DNA from: Wocania arenilitoris
GTDB taxonomy: Bacteria > Bacteroidota > Bacteroidia > Flavobacteriales > Flavobacteriaceae
NCBI RefSeq assembly: GCF_021728535.1
Contig: NZ_JAKKDU010000013.1
Location: 1 to 64,000 of the forward strand
Direction of reading: 5' to 3'
DNA: 64,000 nt
The notes beneath the pieces were generated by a model. That model made no database searches. It was given only the letters and a program-made list of their open reading frames with translations, and was not told where the DNA came from. The position numbers and the translations under genes were made by a program. Shown piece after piece: positions 33,247-42,553 of this stretch. The stretch's first letter is position 1, and each line of letters opens with the position of its first letter.

Positions 33247-34371
33247 ATGATTCCATTTAATAAACCATACCTTACGGGAAAAGAAACCCTTTATATCGAA
33301 GATGCCGTAAAACGTGGGCATATAGCAGGTAACGGTTATTATACAAAAAAGTGCCAAAACTATTTTCAAAGTAATTTTGGATTTAAAAAGGCATTACTAA
33401 CAACATCCTGCACAGATGCTTTAGAAATGTGTGCTATATTGGCAAATATTAAAGCTGGCGACGAAGTCATTATTCCAAGTTTTACTTTTGTATCAACAGC
33501 CTTAGCTTTTGTTCGCCAAGGAGCAAATATTGTTTTTGCTGATTCTTATTCTGATAATCCAAATATTGATACCACTAAAATTGAAGGATTAATTACATCA
33601 AAAACAAAAGCCATTGTTGTTGTACATTATGCAGGATTAGCTTGCGACATGGATGCTATTATGGCAATTGCTACCAAGCACAATGTGTTGATTATAGAAG
33701 ATGCTGCGCAAGCCATTTGCTCTAAATATAAAGAAAAATACTTGGGTTCTATTGGTCATTTAGCGACGTTTTCATTTCATGAAACAAAAAATATTATTTC
33801 TGGAGAAGGCGGTTTGTTAGCAATAAATGACGAGCGATTTATTGATAGAGCTGAAATTATTTGGGAAAAAGGCACGAATAGAGCAGAGTTTTTTAGAGGA
33901 GAAGTTAATAAATATGGTTGGGTAGATACGGGTTCATCATTTTTGCCATCAGAAATTATTGCGGCATTCCTTTGGGCGCAAATTGAAAATATTCTGGATA
34001 TTCAAAATAAAAGATTAGAACATTGGTTTTTTTATTATAATAATTTGGGTGAATGGGCAAAAAACAATCATATTAAAATAATGCCATTGCCTGAAAAAGA
34101 AGCCAATAATGCACACATGTTTTATTTAATCTGCAAGTCTGAAGCGCAACGTTCTGCTCTAATAAATCATTTGAAAACCAGAGAAATACACGCTGTTTTT
34201 CATTACTTAAGTCTTCATAATAGTGATTATTATAAATCAAAACACGATGGTAGAGCATTACCAAATAGTGATGAATTTACAAAACGATTATTGCGTTTGC
34301 CTATGTTTTATGAGTTAAATGAGAAAAAGGTTGTTAAGGCTATTTTAGAATTTAAAACTCAATTAGGTTAA
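33247..34371 (+). CDS. wecE: dTDP-4-amino-4,6-dideoxygalactose transaminase, WecE/RffA type
   Basis: A PLP-dependent sugar aminotransferase that converts a dTDP-4-keto-6-deoxyglucose to the 4-amino sugar. The 374-aa protein aligns by eye along its length with E. coli WecE: MIPFNKPYLTGKE, LTTSCTDALEMCAILANIKA, EVIIPSFTFVSTALAFV, VVHYAGLACDMDAIM, the cofactor Asp in IEDAAQAI, and the Schiff-base lysine K181 in FSFHETKNI, followed by GEGGLLAIND and EKGTNRAEFFRG. HMFYLI and FHYLSLH near the end also match. No dTDP-glucose synthase or dehydratase genes are in the window, so the donor must come from elsewhere. Begins six bases after the acyltransferase gene. Confidence 0.93.
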   Translation: MIPFNKPYLTGKETLYIEDAVKRGHIAGNGYYTKKCQNYFQSNFGFKKALLTTSCTDALEMCAILANIKAGDEVIIPSFTFVSTALAFVRQGANIVFADSYSDNPNIDTTKIEGLITSKTKAIVVVHYAGLACDMDAIMAIATKHNVLIIEDAAQAICSKYKEKYLGSIGHLATFSFHETKNIISGEGGLLAINDERFIDRAEIIWEKGTNRAEFFRGEVNKYGWVDTGSSFLPSEIIAAFLWAQIENILDIQNKRLEHWFFYYNNLGEWAKNNHIKIMPLPEKEANNAHMFYLICKSEAQRSALINHLKTREIHAVFHYLSLHNSDYYKSKHDGRALPNSDEFTKRLLRLPMFYELNEKKVVKAILEFKTQLG

Positions 34372-34373
34372 GT

Positions 34374-35645
34374 ATGAATGAAAGATATGCAAACTCAATG
34401 TTTATTGTTTTCATTGTTTCTTGGGTTGTTCGTTTAATTTATTCTAATAAAAATTTCAACCCAAATGCAGTTGGAGATCCTGACCGTTATTTTAGAAGTT
34501 TTAAGTTTTATTTAGAGCATGATTTTTATACAGTTGTAAGTCAAGGTTCAAGTTTATTGTATAATGTGGTAATAAGTTTTTTTTATAGTATAACACATAA
34601 TGTAAGTTTGTCATTTTTTTGCACCAATTTTATTTCAGTATTATTGGTTGTGGGTTTAGGCGTTGCTATTTTGTTTAAGATTAATAAAAAAATACAATCT
34701 AAATATATATATGTTATCGTAGCAATTTATGCTTTTAATGTTTTAGAATTAAATGCTTACCAAAAAGCATCTAATGATATGTTTCAAGCTGTTTTTTTGT
34801 TAGCAATATTTTATGTATTCTTCATTTTTAAAGAAAAAACTATTCCATATAAGTATTTTATTATTGGTGTTTTTGCAGCATTATGTACTCTTATAAGACC
34901 AACGTCTCTTATTTTAATAGTATTAATTTTTGTAAGTATATTTGTTAAAGGTTTAATATCAAATAACAATTATAAATACATTGCCAGGTGTTACTTATTG
35001 TTTCTTGCTCCTTTAATTTTTTTAATGCTTATATTTCATTACCCAGCAATAAAAGAAAACAACAAATTAGGTTTTTATAGTAAGAATTTTAATAAAAATT
35101 TAAACTGGACTCAACGTAATTATTTAGGAATAAAACGGATGCAGTCTGGAGAAATTCCTATTCATAAAAATTCTATTTTTAGAAAAACAACATTTGCTTA
35201 TGTTCGTAATTATTTAAATGAAAATGGCTCAGAAAGTCTTCCTAAAAATCAAATTGAATTTTTAAAAAAAGATCCTCTGCTATATTTTCAAATGGTTGTT
35301 TATAATGTTACTTATGCTTCGGCTAAATATTTTAGGTATTATGCATTTTTATTAGTTATACCAATTTTGTGTCTTTTTAAACAACCAATATTAATTAAAA
35401 GTAAACTACCAATTTATATGTTTTTCGTTGTCATTTTGATAATTTCATTGGTATGCTTTACTCTTATAGAATATAGATGGTTTACTGGTTACGGAATTTT
35501 ATTAAGTTTGGGACTTTTGTATGGTCTTCATTTTTTTAAAACATCTAATCTAGAAAAGATTTTTAGAAGTGTAGTTTACTCTTCATTACTAATAATTAGT
35601 GTATTTAATTTTTTATTAACCTTTTTTATTAAATCTAGTTATTAA
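34374..35645 (+). CDS. Multi-pass membrane protein, GT-C glycosyltransferase-like
   Basis: A 423-aa protein with about ten membrane helices. A first loop after the first helix contains NAVGDPDRYFRSFKFYLEH (about 30-48), in the place where GT-C enzymes such as GT39 family members carry acidic catalytic residues. A cytoplasmic/periplasmic loop lies near residues 215-290, and helices fill most of the rest (YFIIGVFAALCTLIRPTSLI). I infer transfer from an undecaprenyl-phosphate sugar, such as made by the DPM-like enzyme upstream. An uncharacterised polymerase or flippase-like role is the alternative. It lies three bases after wecE and two bases before a GT4 gene. Confidence 0.6.
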   Translation: MNERYANSMFIVFIVSWVVRLIYSNKNFNPNAVGDPDRYFRSFKFYLEHDFYTVVSQGSSLLYNVVISFFYSITHNVSLSFFCTNFISVLLVVGLGVAILFKINKKIQSKYIYVIVAIYAFNVLELNAYQKASNDMFQAVFLLAIFYVFFIFKEKTIPYKYFIIGVFAALCTLIRPTSLILIVLIFVSIFVKGLISNNNYKYIARCYLLFLAPLIFLMLIFHYPAIKENNKLGFYSKNFNKNLNWTQRNYLGIKRMQSGEIPIHKNSIFRKTTFAYVRNYLNENGSESLPKNQIEFLKKDPLLYFQMVVYNVTYASAKYFRYYAFLLVIPILCLFKQPILIKSKLPIYMFFVVILIISLVCFTLIEYRWFTGYGILLSLGLLYGLHFFKTSNLEKIFRSVVYSSLLIISVFNFLLTFFIKSSY

Positions 35646-35646
35646 T

Positions 35647-36792
35647 ATGAAAATAGGTTTTATAACCTCCGAATACCCACACCCAAAAGTAAAGCATGCT
35701 GCTGGAATAGGAACGAGTATCCATAATCTTTCAGTAGCGTTAGTTAAAAGAGGTATTGATGTTACTGTATTTGTTTATCATCAAAATAAAAATAATATTG
35801 TTTATAGTGAAGGTGTAGAAATTTATCTTTTAAAAACAAAACGCTATAAATTTTTTACTTGGTATTTTCACAGAAAACATATTCAAAACTATGTTAATAA
35901 GGTAGTTTGCGAAAAAAAAATAGATGTTTTAGAAGCCCCAGATTGGACAGGCGTTACCGCCTTTATGCATTTTAAAGTGCCATTAGTAATAAGGCTTCAT
36001 GGTAGCGATGCTTACTTTTGTAAACTGGAAAACAGAAAACAAAAGTTTAAGAATTTTATGTTTGAAAAGCTAGCATTAAAAAAGGCAACAGCTTTTATAG
36101 CACCAACTACTTATGCAGGTGTTGAAACCAGAAAAATTTTTAGTTTAGATAAAAAGAAGATAAAAACAATACATTACGGACTACAGTTAGAAAATTTTAT
36201 AAACGTAACACCAGATGATTATAATAGACATACCATTTTGTACATTGGTACAATCATCAGAAAAAAAGGGGTTTTAGAACTTGCACAAATATTTAATAAG
36301 ATTGTAGAGGCTAACCCTAATGCGCAATTAATTTTAATTGGTAGCGATGCTTCAGATATTAAAACAGGAAGTAAATCAACATATAGTTTGATGCAGAATC
36401 TGTTTTCAGAAAAAGCAAAAAAACAGTCAAATTATTTAGGAAAAATACCATACAAAGATGTAAAGGTGCATATTAAAAAGGCTCATGTTTGTGTATTTCC
36501 ATCGTTTGCAGAAACTTTAGGAATGGTAACTATCGAATCGATGGCTTTACAAAAACCAGTTGTAAATACAAGTATTGGATGGGCACAAGAGTTAATAGAC
36601 GATGGTGTAAATGGTTTTTTGGTGCATCCGTCAAAAATAGATGAATATGCCGCTCGTATTATAGCGTTATTTAATGATGAAGCATTGTGTTTAGAAATAG
36701 GAAAGGCTGCTAGAAAAAAAGTAGAAACCCTTTTTGATATTGATAAAAATGTTGATATAAATATAGCATATTATAAAAGCATTATTACATGA
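35647..36792 (+). CDS. Family 4 glycosyltransferase
   Basis: A 381-aa GT-B retaining enzyme. The N-terminal opening is MKIGFITSEYPHPKVKHAAG followed by IGTSIHNLSVAL, with the acceptor loop LVIRLHGSDAYF (about 113-124). The donor domain shows LYIGTIIRKKGVLELAQIFN (about 198-217) and CVFPSFAETLGMVTIESMAL (about 282-301), then NGFLVHP. These motifs are of the ordinary GT4 capsule type. It may add a hexose in the middle of the repeat. It ends ATGA-coupled with the next gene (four-base overlap). Confidence 0.87.
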   Translation: MKIGFITSEYPHPKVKHAAGIGTSIHNLSVALVKRGIDVTVFVYHQNKNNIVYSEGVEIYLLKTKRYKFFTWYFHRKHIQNYVNKVVCEKKIDVLEAPDWTGVTAFMHFKVPLVIRLHGSDAYFCKLENRKQKFKNFMFEKLALKKATAFIAPTTYAGVETRKIFSLDKKKIKTIHYGLQLENFINVTPDDYNRHTILYIGTIIRKKGVLELAQIFNKIVEANPNAQLILIGSDASDIKTGSKSTYSLMQNLFSEKAKKQSNYLGKIPYKDVKVHIKKAHVCVFPSFAETLGMVTIESMALQKPVVNTSIGWAQELIDDGVNGFLVHPSKIDEYAARIIALFNDEALCLEIGKAARKKVETLFDIDKNVDINIAYYKSIIT

Positions 36793-38333
36793 TTTATCTT
36801 ATACACCAAAATAACAGGGTTTTAAAAATTCTTAATAATGAGAAAAAAGAAGTCGTTTTTAATAAAGAAAAATCTATAGCTAAAACATTATTTTATTTAG
36901 CAAAAACACATCCTGATGAGTTAATAATTTGGTGTCATAATAATTACTTCGATTACTTAAATATAAAAGAATTACCTAATGTGTTTCATCATAAACGCGT
37001 ATTAGCTTCTTTTAATGTTGCCGAAAATAATTACCTTCCTAATCAAATTGGGTATGTCGATTTATCGATTTACATCAAAATAAATAAAAAAATAAGTTAT
37101 GCAACATGGTTAATGAGTAGTGATGTTGGAGGCATTTATGCAGAAGTTTTAAATACTATATTATACAATTTAAAAAGGCATTCTAACTTTAATTATTTTT
37201 TAAATTCGGTAGCAAAAACAGCAATGCAGCAAGGTTTGTTTTGTTATTCAAATCCTAATTTATTGCTAGATAAACCAAATGCTATAAATGAGATAAAACA
37301 AGCGTCAACATTCACATTATTTCAATTTGTAAAACAACAATATAAATGGCGTTGGATTTATATCTTGTTTTTATCTTATATAATTTATGAAAAGAAATTT
37401 CCACTTTTTCCACTTTTAAGAAGTTTGTTTTATAGAAAAAATAAATACGATTTCGATTTTACTAATATTCCATTACAATCTTCAAGAAAAATTATTAATA
37501 AAAAAGAAGTAGACGTTGTAATACCAACTATTGGGAGGAAAAATTATTTGTATGATGTTTTAAAAGATTTATCTGTGCAAACCCTATTGCCAAAAAATGT
37601 GATTATTGTTGAACAAAATCCAATAGAAGATTCAGTTTCTGAATTAGATTATATAAAAAATGAAAAATGGTCGTTTAATATTAAACATAAGTTTATACAC
37701 CAAACAGGTGTTTGTAACGCAAGAAATATTGCCCTTAATTTGGTTGAAAGCGAATGGACACTTTTAGGCGATGACGATAATAGGTTTGAGCCAAATTTAA
37801 TTGAGTGTTTTTTTATAGAAACAGAAAAAACAGGTGCTAACGTAGGGACTTCGGTTTATTTAAAACCAGATGAAAAACAAACTTATTTTAAAACAACCCA
37901 AACTTCCATTTTTGCAGGAGGGAATAGTTTTTTAAAATCTGAATTAACTAAAAAAGTAAAGTTTAATTTAAATTTTGAACATAATTATGGAGAAGATCAT
38001 GAGTTTGGTATGCAATTAAGGCATTTAGGCGAAGACATTATATTTTATCCTAATATAAAAATTAAGCATTTAAAAGCGCCATTTGGCGGTTTCAGAACCA
38101 ACTTTGTGCATCCTTGGGGTAATGAAGAAACACCACCAAAACCTTCGCCAACTTTAATGTTACTTTATCTTAAAAATTTTACAAAACAACAGTTACAATG
38201 TTATAAATTGCTATTATTTATAAGATTTTATAAAAATCAGCCTATTAAAAATCCATTCCGCTATATTAGTGAGATGAAAAAGCGCTGGCAAGTAAGTTTA
38301 ACTTGGGCAAATAAGTTAGATGATAATGCTTAA
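36789..38333 (+). CDS. Two-part glycosyltransferase: unknown N-terminal region plus GT2
   Basis: A 514-aa protein. Residues about 238-450 are a GT2 domain: VDVVIPTIGRKNYLYDVLKD, EQNPI, the ICNARNIALNLVES-type CNARN segment, metal motif WTLLGDDDNRFEPNLIE (about 321-337), and HNYGEDHEFGMQLRHLG (about 397-413). The first 235 residues are unrelated to GT2. They include a Rossmann-like start (MIYLIHQNNRVLKILNNEKK), IWCHNNYFDY, and YKWRWIYILFLSYIIY near 205-215, a hydrophobic stretch that could be a membrane-associating helix. This front part may be a decayed second transferase or an acceptor-binding module. The gene overlaps both neighbours (ATGA at each end). Confidence 0.75.
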   Translation: MIYLIHQNNRVLKILNNEKKEVVFNKEKSIAKTLFYLAKTHPDELIIWCHNNYFDYLNIKELPNVFHHKRVLASFNVAENNYLPNQIGYVDLSIYIKINKKISYATWLMSSDVGGIYAEVLNTILYNLKRHSNFNYFLNSVAKTAMQQGLFCYSNPNLLLDKPNAINEIKQASTFTLFQFVKQQYKWRWIYILFLSYIIYEKKFPLFPLLRSLFYRKNKYDFDFTNIPLQSSRKIINKKEVDVVIPTIGRKNYLYDVLKDLSVQTLLPKNVIIVEQNPIEDSVSELDYIKNEKWSFNIKHKFIHQTGVCNARNIALNLVESEWTLLGDDDNRFEPNLIECFFIETEKTGANVGTSVYLKPDEKQTYFKTTQTSIFAGGNSFLKSELTKKVKFNLNFEHNYGEDHEFGMQLRHLGEDIIFYPNIKIKHLKAPFGGFRTNFVHPWGNEETPPKPSPTLMLLYLKNFTKQQLQCYKLLLFIRFYKNQPIKNPFRYISEMKKRWQVSLTWANKLDDNA

Positions 38334-39363
38334 ACTCTATACAAATACAGGCTTTTTAACAGAGGAAAACCGTAAACGTGTTTTTCCTTTGCTATTTGAT
38401 TTGTATTTTGTTAAAAGTGATGTTTTGCAGCGCTTTTATAAAATTGTAACGAATATAAAAGAAGCCGATATTGTTGTTTTTCCAATTAATTATGTTTCAT
38501 TTTTAAAACATAAAAAGGAATTATTAAAACTTCAAAAGTTAGCAAAAACATATAAAAAACCAATATGGATTTATTCTGCTGGAGATTACGGATTTACGAA
38601 CTATATTGAAAATAGTTACACCTTTAGGTTTGGTGGTTTTAAGTCTAAATTAAATGATTCAACATACATAATGTCTTCATTTATAGACGATCCTTATGAT
38701 TCTAAATTGCCACAAAGTTTTTCAGTTTTGCAAAAAGAAAACAAACCAAGTATAGGGTTTGTAGGTCATGCACAATCGGGCATATTAAAATATTTAAAGG
38801 AGTTATTAAGTCATATAAAAGTTGAAATAAAAAGAAAGCTAAATTTATTAATTGCAGATGCGCAATCATTTTATCCATCTAGTATAAAAAGAGTACAATT
38901 TTTAACTCAGTTAAAATTAACAGAAGCATTTAATACAAATTTTGTTTTAAGAAACAGATACAGAGCAGGTGCTAAAACTGAAGCCGAAAATGAAAAAACG
39001 ACTAAAGAATTTTATAATAACATCTTTAATAATGCCTACACATTTTGTATTAGGGGAGGTGGTAATTTTTCGGTAAGATTTTATGAAACCTTAGCGGTTG
39101 GGAGAATTCCTATTTTATTAAACACTGATTGTTTGTTGCCTTTAAATGATAAAATTGAATGGTGTAAACATTGCGTAATTATTGATGAAGCAGATGCTAA
39201 ATTAATGACAAGTAAAATAATTGATTTTCATAATAATTTATCTGATGACGAATTTGTTGAGCTTCAAAAAAGCAATAGAGATTTATGGAATAATTATTTG
39301 AGAAGACATACTTTTTTTAAAGAAGTACACGACGATTTTGTTAATGAAAACAATAGCAAATGA
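38320..39363 (+). CDS. Exostosin-like glycosyltransferase (GT47-type)
   Basis: A 347-aa protein. Its C-terminal half resembles the exostosin domain: GFVGHAQSGI (about 144-153), a central ATTKEFYNNIFNNAYTFCIR-like block reading TKEFYNNIFNNAYTFCIRGG (about 228-247), NFSVRFYETLAVGRIPILL and the following CVIIDEADA, which fits the donor-site FYE-x-LxxGxIPV pattern. The N-terminal half has VVFPINYVSFL and GDYGFTNYI. GT47-like proteins of bacteria add glucuronate, GlcNAc or xylose. ATG choices at 38320 and 38326 differ by two residues. The start overlaps the previous gene, and the end couples to the next as ATGA. Confidence 0.72.
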   Translation: MIMLKLYTNTGFLTEENRKRVFPLLFDLYFVKSDVLQRFYKIVTNIKEADIVVFPINYVSFLKHKKELLKLQKLAKTYKKPIWIYSAGDYGFTNYIENSYTFRFGGFKSKLNDSTYIMSSFIDDPYDSKLPQSFSVLQKENKPSIGFVGHAQSGILKYLKELLSHIKVEIKRKLNLLIADAQSFYPSSIKRVQFLTQLKLTEAFNTNFVLRNRYRAGAKTEAENEKTTKEFYNNIFNNAYTFCIRGGGNFSVRFYETLAVGRIPILLNTDCLLPLNDKIEWCKHCVIIDEADAKLMTSKIIDFHNNLSDDEFVELQKSNRDLWNNYLRRHTFFKEVHDDFVNENNSK

Positions 39364-40370
39364 GTAAAACTAACTTCACATTAATAGTCTGTACTTACAT
39401 GCGTTCGAAGGCGTTGTTAAATTTGTTGAATTCAGTAAACAAGCAAACGCTTTACCCAAACGAAATTTTAATTATCGATGGATCTTTTGATGGCAAAACA
39501 AAACAATTATTTGAAAAACACACATTCAATAACTTAAAATATTTTAAAGTTGAAAAAGCACATAGAGGCTTAACAAAACAGCGTAATTACGGCGTAAGTT
39601 TAGTGAGTAAAACATCAGAAATTGTTTGTTTTTTAGATGATGATACCGTGTTAAATGAACATTATTTTAAAGCCGTTTTACGAACGTTTAATAATAATCC
39701 AAAATGTATTGGTGTTGGTGGTGTAGCTGTAAACGAAAATAGATGGAAAAAGATAGATAATAATAAATCAATAGATTTAAAAACACATTATCTCTTAGAT
39801 GGATATGCCATTAAGGAAAGCTCAAGAAATGTAATAAGAAATAAATTAGGTTTACAATCGCCTTTAAGGCCAGGAGTAATGCCTGATTTTTCACATGGAA
39901 GAACGTATAGTTATCCACTTAACAATAAAGAATATCAAGTAGATTTATTAATTGGTATGTCTTTTAGTTTTAGAAAAGAAGTTTTTAATCATATAAAATT
40001 TTCAACGTATTTTGAAGGTTATGGTTTATACGAAGATGCCGATTTTAGTTTACGAGCTCTAAAATTTGGTGTAAATTATATAAATACAGCAGCAAAATTG
40101 AATCATTATCACGATGCTTCTGGTAGACCAAATAAATATAAATACGGTAAAATGGTTATAAGAAATGGATGGTATGTTTGGCGTGTAAAATATCCAAAGC
40201 CTAATTTAAAAGCTAGAATAAAATGGAATGCTACATCATTTTTGCTAACCTTAATAAGGCTTACAAACATAATAAATACAAACAAAAGTAAAGAAGCTTT
40301 AACCGAAAGTTTGGGTAGAGTAGTAGGCTGGTGGTCGTTAATTTTTAATAAACCAAAAGTTAGCAGATGA
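39360..40370 (+). CDS. Family 2 glycosyltransferase
   Basis: A 336-aa GT-A enzyme with textbook motifs: FTLIVCTYMRSKALLNLLNS at the start, ILIIDGSFDG, the GLTKQRNYGVSLV donor loop (about 64-76), metal site IVCFLDDDTVLNEHYFKAV (about 87-105; DDD) and the acceptor-base region EGYGLYEDADFSLRALKFG (about 218-236). A cytoplasmic basic tail follows. It resembles transferases that add the second or third sugar of capsule repeats, but the donor is unknown. Four-base overlaps with both neighbours place it inside the long operon. Confidence 0.85.
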   Translation: MSKTNFTLIVCTYMRSKALLNLLNSVNKQTLYPNEILIIDGSFDGKTKQLFEKHTFNNLKYFKVEKAHRGLTKQRNYGVSLVSKTSEIVCFLDDDTVLNEHYFKAVLRTFNNNPKCIGVGGVAVNENRWKKIDNNKSIDLKTHYLLDGYAIKESSRNVIRNKLGLQSPLRPGVMPDFSHGRTYSYPLNNKEYQVDLLIGMSFSFRKEVFNHIKFSTYFEGYGLYEDADFSLRALKFGVNYINTAAKLNHYHDASGRPNKYKYGKMVIRNGWYVWRVKYPKPNLKARIKWNATSFLLTLIRLTNIINTNKSKEALTESLGRVVGWWSLIFNKPKVSR

Positions 40371-41482
40371 GGTTTTTAATCATTTCTCATACTATTCATA
40401 AGGAGCAAGGCAATTTGCTATACGCTTATGCACCTTATGTGCGAGAAATGAATATATGGTTAAAGCATGTAAATAAAGTAGAGATAATTGCTCCAAAAAC
40501 TCTGGAAAATGTATCTGAAATTAATCTGGCATACAGGCATGATAATATTTATTTTAATCACATACCTACAATATCATTTACTTCAATAAAAAATACATTA
40601 AAGTCATTAATTCTAATTCCAAAAATTCTATTTAAAATTTTTAAGGCTTGTGAAAATGCCGATCATATTCATTTACGCTGTCCAGGAAACATCGGTTTGT
40701 TAGGATGCTTAGTGCAAATTTTTTTTCCAAAGAAAATAAAAACAGCTAAGTATGCAGGTAATTGGAATCCCGATAGTAAACAACCATTAAGCTATAGATT
40801 CCAAAAATGGATTTTAAGTAATACATTTTTTACCAAAAACATGCAAGTGTTGGTTTATGGGAATTGGAAAAATCAAACAAAAAATATTAAGTCGTTTTTT
40901 ACAGCAAGTTATTATGACTCTGAAATTGAAAAACCTCTAGAACGAGATTATTATAACAAGCTAAACTTTATTTTTGTAGGTAGTTTAGTTAAAGGAAAAA
41001 GACCTTTATTGGCTATTAAAATTATTGAGTTGTTAAAAAAAGAAGGAAAAAATGTTTCATTTGAATTATTTGGTGATGGTGTTTTAAAAGAGAAATTGCA
41101 AGACTATATAACAATAAATAAATTAGATGATGTAATTACCTTAAAAGGAAATCAGAAAAAAGAAGTGATTAAAAAAGCACTGAAAAAGGCTCATTTTTTA
41201 ATTCTACCATCAAAATCTGAAGGTTGGCCAAAAGCCATTGCAGAAGCTATGTTTTTTGGTACAATTCCTATAGCTACAAAAATATCGTGTATTCCTTTTA
41301 TGTTAGATTATGGAAATCGAGGTATTTTGATTGAACCCAATTGTGATGCAGCCACTTTAACTATTCTTAAAAATTTAAAAACTAGTAATTTAAAAGGAAT
41401 GTCTAAATTGGCTAGTAATTGGTCTCAAAATTATACATTAGATGTTTTTGAAACCGAGGTCATTAAATTATTGAATAAATAA
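40367..41482 (+). CDS. Family 4 glycosyltransferase
   Basis: A 371-aa GT-B enzyme. The N-terminal side has FLIISHTIHKEQGNLLYAYA and HIHLRCPGNIGLLG, followed by a KYAGNWNPDSK loop (about 127-137). The C-terminal donor site is FIFVGSLVKGKRPLLAIKII (about 202-221), the AHFLILPSKSEGWPKAIAEA segment (about 277-296) and ATKISCIPFMLDYGNRGILI. All the expected GT4 landmarks are present. It is coupled to the next gene by a TAATG overlap (last base of the stop is the first base of the start). Confidence 0.87.
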   Translation: MRFLIISHTIHKEQGNLLYAYAPYVREMNIWLKHVNKVEIIAPKTLENVSEINLAYRHDNIYFNHIPTISFTSIKNTLKSLILIPKILFKIFKACENADHIHLRCPGNIGLLGCLVQIFFPKKIKTAKYAGNWNPDSKQPLSYRFQKWILSNTFFTKNMQVLVYGNWKNQTKNIKSFFTASYYDSEIEKPLERDYYNKLNFIFVGSLVKGKRPLLAIKIIELLKKEGKNVSFELFGDGVLKEKLQDYITINKLDDVITLKGNQKKEVIKKALKKAHFLILPSKSEGWPKAIAEAMFFGTIPIATKISCIPFMLDYGNRGILIEPNCDAATLTILKNLKTSNLKGMSKLASNWSQNYTLDVFETEVIKLLNK

Positions 41483-42549
41483 TGCGAATATTACAATTGA
41501 TAGATTCTTTAGACGCTGGTGGAGCTGAACGTATGGCTATAAATTATGCCAATATGTTATCTCAAGAGCATTTATCTTTTATTTGTGTAACAAGGACTGA
41601 GGGTTTGCTAAAAAAAGCTATGAATAATAACGTTGATTATTTGTTTTTAAATAAAAAAAAGACTCTAGATTTTAAATCGATTAAACGACTAAATAACTAT
41701 GTAAAAAAGCATAATATTGAAATTGTTCATGCGCATGCTACATCGTTTTTTATAGCCACTTTAATAAAGTTTTTTAATAGAAAAATTAAATTAATATGGC
41801 ACGATCACTATGGCAATAGTGAGTTTTTAAAATATAGGAAATTTAAAATTTTAAAGCTTTGCTCTTACAAATTTAATACCATTGTAAGTGTGAATGATGT
41901 GCTTAAAACCTGGTCTGAAAACAATTTGAAATGCAAAAAGGTTTCAGTTTTAAATAATTTCGTTACTATAAGCACTAATGAAGTTAAAGAAACAGTTTTA
42001 AAAGGACAAAAAGGAAAACGCATTGTTTGTCTGGCAAATTTAAGACAGCAAAAAAACCATTTGATGTTACTTGATGCTTTTAGAGGAGTTTATGAATATG
42101 ATAAAGAATGGACGTTGCATATAGTTGGTGAAGATAAAGCAGATAGTTATTCTTCAACATTAAAAGAAAAAATAGGTGCTTTAAAATTACATAATAATGT
42201 TTTTATTTATGGGAGTAGAAGTGATGTTCAAAATATTTTGAGTCAAAGCGATATGGGAGTTTTGTCATCAAAATCGGAAGGTTTACCTTTAGCTTTGTTA
42301 GAATATGGTTTAGCTAAATTGCCCGTTGTTGCTACAAACGTGGGAGATTGTAATAAGGTGGTGACAAAAATTTCTGAAGGTGTTTTAGTAGAATCAGGAA
42401 ACTATACGGCGTTTGGTGAAGCTATGTTAAACTATATAAATAATAAAGATTTAAGAACAAGTTGTGGTGAGACTTTATTTGAAAATGTTACAAATAATTT
42501 TAGTCATCAGTCAATAAAAAAACAATTAATAGAAATTTACTCAAGTTAA
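41482..42549 (+). CDS. Family 4 glycosyltransferase
   Basis: A 355-aa GT4 enzyme. The start LQLIDSLDAGGAERMAINYA is the GGAERM hallmark seen in WbnK/WcaL-type capsule transferases. VHAHATSFFIATLIKFF and IWHDHYGN contribute the acceptor side. The donor domain has IVCLANLRQQKNHLMLLDAF, and SDMGVLSSKSEGLPLALLEY (about 252-271), then GLAKLPVVATNVGDC. Probably adds a GalNAc, GlcNAc or glucose unit, but no sequence signature settles this. Its start overlaps the previous stop by one base, and the polymerase-like gene follows after four bases. Confidence 0.88.
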   Translation: MRILQLIDSLDAGGAERMAINYANMLSQEHLSFICVTRTEGLLKKAMNNNVDYLFLNKKKTLDFKSIKRLNNYVKKHNIEIVHAHATSFFIATLIKFFNRKIKLIWHDHYGNSEFLKYRKFKILKLCSYKFNTIVSVNDVLKTWSENNLKCKKVSVLNNFVTISTNEVKETVLKGQKGKRIVCLANLRQQKNHLMLLDAFRGVYEYDKEWTLHIVGEDKADSYSSTLKEKIGALKLHNNVFIYGSRSDVQNILSQSDMGVLSSKSEGLPLALLEYGLAKLPVVATNVGDCNKVVTKISEGVLVESGNYTAFGEAMLNYINNKDLRTSCGETLFENVTNNFSHQSIKKQLIEIYSS

Positions 42550-42553
42550 AACA

